DNA of 8,422 nt from contig JBCCIH010000106.1 in NCBI GenBank assembly GCA_039028315.1, positions 1 through 8,422 on the forward strand, written 5' to 3'. The position numbers and the translations under genes were made by a program. The stretch is from Thermodesulfobacteriota bacterium. GTDB taxonomy: Bacteria; Desulfobacterota_D; UBA1144; Nemesobacterales; UBA2774. Within the stretch, counting starts at the first letter, position 1. Every line of letters starts with the position of its first letter. Below the pieces are notes generated by a model. It searched no databases. It had not been told where the DNA came from and was given only the letters and a program-made list of their open reading frames with translations. This document shows positions 6,093 to 8,422 of this stretch, piece by piece.

Positions 6093-6284
6093 TTAGGAAT
6101 TACTCTGAGGTTTGCTTTTTTCTATGAACGTAAGCCAATTTGGTGGGAGCTCGCTCTCATTGAGCATAGCGTCGTGATCACAATGGTCACATGCCCCGCA
6201 CTCCACACAATCATCAAGCCCGATAGGACATTCTATGCAGTGCTCGTCTTTCTTAGACTCTAATTTCTTATCTGTCTCGCTCAT
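6093..6284 (-). CDS. small Cys-rich putative metal-binding protein
   Basis: This 63-residue protein has six cysteines in the pattern C-x2-C-x6-C-x2-C-x2-C-x2-C (residues 16, 19, 26, 29, 32, 35), with H15, H34 and H37 interspersed, for example CDHCDHD. The pattern suggests zinc or an iron-sulfur cluster, but it is not a standard 4Fe-4S ferredoxin motif, since no Pro follows the last Cys and the spacing differs. The tail (46-57) contains PPNWLTFIEK. It starts 9 bases after the stop of the HpaB/AbfD-family gene on the same strand and has no ribosome binding site of its own beyond a weak GGGAT, so translational coupling is likely. A role as a partner, electron carrier or metal chaperone for the upstream enzyme is inference from position only. 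Confidence 0.65.
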   Translation of the reverse strand: MSETDKKLESKKDEHCIECPIGLDDCVECGACDHCDHDAMLNESELPPNWLTFIEKSKPQSNS

Positions 6285-6293
6285 TTTATTAAA

Positions 6294-7724
6294 TTAAATC
6301 CCGCTTATTTTCTCTATAAGAGATTTGCGCTCCTCAATGTCATACTTGCGCATAATCTCCATTCTTGTAGCCTCAGGAGATCCGCCCCCGGATATGCTTA
6401 TTGCTGAGTACCAGCCGCCCTGATAAGACGCTGTGATGTCCTCAAGAAGTTTTGCAACAGAAATGCGGTAATCCGTAGGTATATCCTCTCGGCCCTGAAG
6501 ATATTCATTAAGCCTCTCGCCGATATTAGGAATTTCCATGTCCTCAGGGTAGGGTGAGGCAACTAGTATCCCGCCGGTTGTATCATGTACTATTCTGAAC
6601 ATATCATACACATGGGTGCCCTGAAGAAGCTTTCCTATGTTTGCATACACTGGCTCAGGTTTGAAATTTCCTGCGGTGGTTTCGTTACCAAAAATAGCTG
6701 ATGTTACTCCGCATGCGTAAAACGACTCCACAAACTTTATCAGATCGGCAACCTTATCCCTCACGTGCCCTGTTTTTTGTAGATCAAGCCCGTTTGCTTC
6801 AGCCATAGATGCTGTGGCTCCAATCAGCATATCGCCAAGCCCAGCTCTAGCGCCGATGCAGCTTACTCTATGATGCGTTGCAAATGATTCTGTTAGTGAG
6901 CCTGCAAAATCCCATTCTCCAGCAAGAAAAACTCTGTCCCATGGAACAAATACGTCATCAAAAAGAATTTGCGCAGTGGACTGGCCATATTTAGACGTAA
7001 GCGGAGCCCCGCTCTCGCCCGGCCTTCCAGCTTGCCTGGATACGAGTTCTACTCCTGGGGTATCGATCGGGATAGCAAAAGAGACTGCATAGTCCTTGTC
7101 TTGGAAAGTCATATTTCTAGTTGGAAGAACCAAGATCTCATGTGTATACGGAGCACCAGTAACGATCGCTTTGATCCCCCTTACCACTATTCCATCCTCA
7201 TTTCTATCAACCATCCTTAGATATAAGTCCGGGTTATGCTGCTCATGAGGGCGCTTTGTCCGATCACCTTTGGCATCAGTCATTGCTACACATGTAGTAA
7301 GGTCCTCATCCTGAACCCACTCAAGGTAGTTTAAAAACTTCACATGATAGTCAGTGCCGTATTTTTGATCAGTGTTGTTTGTATTTTCATAAAGTGCATT
7401 CAGCGCATCGTGACACAAATATCTTTGAGCGCAGCCTGTCTCTCTGCATAGGAGCCTTGTCATCTCAAGTTTTTTTAATAGATCGTCTTGGCTTGTGTTG
7501 ATATGCAAAAGCCGGTTTACCTTCTTGCCCGTTACATGAGAAGTTGCAGTCATGGTTTCAGAATATTCCGGCAAAAGCGCATATTCATATGTTACGGAAA
7601 TTGCCTCAACACCCGGTTTTAGCAAAGGCTCATCTACAACACTCTCGACTTTGTTGCCTTTTATGTATACGGTTGGATTTAATTCCCTAAGACTTTCTAC
7701 AAATTGCTCTGGTGTCTTTAGCAT
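6294..7724 (-). CDS. HpaB / 4-hydroxybutyryl-CoA dehydratase (AbfD) family flavoprotein
   Basis: This 476-residue cytoplasmic protein belongs to the family that joins 4-hydroxyphenylacetate 3-hydroxylase (HpaB) and the FAD/[4Fe-4S] enzyme 4-hydroxybutyryl-CoA dehydratase (AbfD). It resembles AbfD along its full length: YIKGNKVE (20-27), QKYGTDYH (120-127), AMTDAKGDR (147-155), GIVVRGIKAIVTGAPYTHE (178-196), KDYAVSFAIP (210-219), FDDVFVPWDRVFL (255-267), ATHHR (282-286) and GGGSPEATR (446-454). By my recalled alignment, the AbfD cluster ligands Cys99, Cys103, His292 and Cys299 correspond to C98, Y102, H285 and A292 here. Two of four are missing, though C93, C104 and C289 lie near. True AbfD activity is therefore doubtful. 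A flavin hydroxylase, or a dehydratase/isomerase on another acyl-CoA, is possible. The ATG at 7724 has AAGGG 5 bases upstream. Confidence 0.88.
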   Translation of the reverse strand: MLKTPEQFVESLRELNPTVYIKGNKVESVVDEPLLKPGVEAISVTYEYALLPEYSETMTATSHVTGKKVNRLLHINTSQDDLLKKLEMTRLLCRETGCAQRYLCHDALNALYENTNNTDQKYGTDYHVKFLNYLEWVQDEDLTTCVAMTDAKGDRTKRPHEQHNPDLYLRMVDRNEDGIVVRGIKAIVTGAPYTHEILVLPTRNMTFQDKDYAVSFAIPIDTPGVELVSRQAGRPGESGAPLTSKYGQSTAQILFDDVFVPWDRVFLAGEWDFAGSLTESFATHHRVSCIGARAGLGDMLIGATASMAEANGLDLQKTGHVRDKVADLIKFVESFYACGVTSAIFGNETTAGNFKPEPVYANIGKLLQGTHVYDMFRIVHDTTGGILVASPYPEDMEIPNIGERLNEYLQGREDIPTDYRISVAKLLEDITASYQGGWYSAISISGGGSPEATRMEIMRKYDIEERKSLIEKISGI

Positions 7725-7809
7725 CTTAGCCCTTAATCACATGGTCTCACATCTGCCAGTTTATGTCAATGATTTTTGGAACTACACAAAGAGGATTTTC
7801 TTTAAATTA

Positions 7810-7838
7810 TTAAAAGTTTTACACCTATTATGTATAAT
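7810..7838 (+). promoter_or_regulatory. promoter for the FlK-like thioesterase operon
   Basis: A perfect -10 box TATAAT (7833-7838) lies 17 bases after TTAAAA (7810-7815), a 4/6 match to the -35 consensus. Transcription would begin near 7845, about 29 bases before the ATG at 7874, with the AAGGAGG ribosome binding site (7862-7868) between. The 149-base divergent gap (7725-7873) also holds a minus-strand TTGACA at 7764-7769, but without a usable -10 box for the HpaB/AbfD-family gene. Confidence 0.5.
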
Positions 7839-7873
7839 CCCATTTATATGCCCTATTATTTAAGGAGGCTCTT

Positions 7874-8299
7874 ATGTACCCAACTCTTAAGCCAGGCCTT
7901 ACTTTTGAATTTGAATACGAAGTTCCAGAAAATAAAACAGTTCCTTACATCTATCCCGAGGCCCAGGAATTTCAGCTTATGCCTAAGGTCTTCTCAACCG
8001 GTTTTATGATTGCCCTTATTGAGTGGGCGTGCGTTAGGTTCGTAAACGAACACATAGATTGGCCAAATGAGCAGTCAGTTGGAATCGACGTTAGATTAAA
8101 CCACACAGCGGCCACACCTCCCGGGATGACTGTAACAGTTAAGGGCGAGCTGGCAGAGGTAGACGGAAAGAGGCTAGTCTTTAATGTTGAGGCCCATGAT
8201 GGGGTTGATCAAATAACATCCGGGACTCACCAGAGATTTATAGTTAACGCTGAGAAATTTATACAAAAAGCTAACGAAAAGGCAGAGGCGGCAAAATAA
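7874..8299 (+). CDS. FlK-like (fluoroacetyl-CoA thioesterase family) hotdog thioesterase
   Basis: This 141-residue hotdog-fold protein closely resembles FlK, the Streptomyces cattleya fluoroacetyl-CoA thioesterase. The similar blocks are KTVPYIYPEAQEF (21-33), STGFMIALIEWACVR (41-55), NHTAATPPGMTVTV (76-89) and AHDGVDQITSGTHQR (107-121). FlK's catalytic Thr42, Glu50 and His76 correspond to T42, E50 and H77. FlK's Phe33 is kept (F33), but the gating Phe36, linked to fluorine selectivity, appears as M36. The protein should be cytoplasmic and hydrolyse a short acyl-CoA; fluoroacetyl-CoA itself cannot be assumed. The ATG at 7874 has a near-ideal AAGGAGG 5 bases upstream. The last 20 residues form a charged helix. 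Three bases after its stop begins a haloacid-dehalogenase-like gene, so the two form an operon. Relatives are also found in organisms with no fluorine metabolism. Confidence 0.9.
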   Translation: MYPTLKPGLTFEFEYEVPENKTVPYIYPEAQEFQLMPKVFSTGFMIALIEWACVRFVNEHIDWPNEQSVGIDVRLNHTAATPPGMTVTVKGELAEVDGKRLVFNVEAHDGVDQITSGTHQRFIVNAEKFIQKANEKAEAAK

Positions 8300-8302
8300 T
8301 AT

Positions 8303-8422
8303 ATGGCTGATCTATCCTCTGTAAAAGCGCTAACATTTGACGTCTTCGGCACAGTTGTCGACTACCGAAGCTCAATAATTGCAGAACTCAAAGAGCTAGG
8401 AAATACAAAGGGCATTGACGCC
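8303..8422 (+). CDS. HAD-superfamily, haloacid dehalogenase type II-like (5' part only)
   Basis: Only the first 40 residues are in the window; the frame is open to the edge. KALTFDVFGTVVDYRSSI (8-25) contains HAD motif I, DxFGT, with D13 as the expected nucleophile. The wording, FDVFGTVVDYR, is typical of proteins annotated as haloacid dehalogenase type II (L-2-haloacid dehalogenase), which hydrolyse 2-haloacids through an aspartyl ester. The ATG at 8303 follows the thioesterase stop by 3 bases, in the same frame. With only a distant GAGG as ribosome binding site, translation is probably coupled. Motifs II-IV lie outside the window, so other HAD phosphatase activity cannot be excluded. Confidence 0.8.
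   Translation, partial: MADLSSVKALTFDVFGTVVDYRSSIIAELKELGNTKGIDA

Noticed and set aside
6075..6263. 62-codon + strand frame antisense to the Cys-rich protein
   Set aside because: The minus-strand frame has the ordered Cys pattern and coupling to the upstream gene, while this one has neither a binding site nor family features.
6969..7220. 83-codon + strand frame inside the HpaB/AbfD-family gene
   Set aside because: It is antisense to a conserved enzyme gene whose motifs run straight through this region.
1..8422. CRISPR array, insertion sequence, rRNA
   Set aside because: I saw no regularly spaced direct repeats, transposase-like frame or rRNA-like conserved stretches on either strand.

Overview
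The window is a moderately AT-rich bacterial chromosome segment with mostly short intergenic gaps. A signal-peptide protein ending in an IPTL-CTERM sorting tail (the exosortase H class of substrate) points to a Gram-negative organism. The mix of a DUF389 membrane protein, DUF1579, PPK2, an HpaB/AbfD-type enzyme and FlK-like thioesterase would fit an uncultured environmental lineage (Desulfobacterota/Dadabacteria-like). That placement is inference; no rRNA or other marker gene is present.

Layout, left to right. A 255-base non-coding AT-rich lead-in is followed by a DUF389 membrane protein (+). It converges on an exported DUF1579 protein (-) across a bidirectional terminator. A PPK2 polyphosphate kinase (-) lies just upstream of the DUF1579 gene. 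Divergent from PPK2 is an unrecognised acidic helical 151-residue protein (+). A 705-base gap then holds an AT-rich terminator, a long imperfect hairpin, and two tandem terminator-like hairpins that overlap a doubtful 52-codon ORF. After it comes a small muconolactone-isomerase-like protein (+), which converges on the IPTL-CTERM surface protein (-). The latter has a good sigma70-type promoter next to a 14-base perfect palindrome. A further gap carries a compact structured element ending in a U-tract on the + strand. Then comes a two-gene minus-strand unit: an HpaB/4-hydroxybutyryl-CoA dehydratase family flavoprotein, followed by a 63-residue six-cysteine protein. Divergent from it, at the right end, a fluoroacetyl-CoA-thioesterase-like hotdog protein is followed after 3 bases by the start of a HAD-family haloacid-dehalogenase-like gene that runs off the window.

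The right third is the most interesting part. The FlK-like thioesterase keeps the catalytic Thr/Glu/His positions and sits in an apparent operon with a type II haloacid-dehalogenase-like gene, which makes a halogenated-acid detoxification or catabolism module a testable idea. The divergent HpaB/AbfD-family enzyme keeps only two of the four [4Fe-4S] ligands of the characterised dehydratase and has a Cys-rich small protein coupled to it. Separately, three structured non-coding elements (near 3670-3744, 3898-3985 and 5943-6037) are not explained by the neighbouring genes. No CRISPR array, tRNA, rRNA or insertion sequence was recognised.
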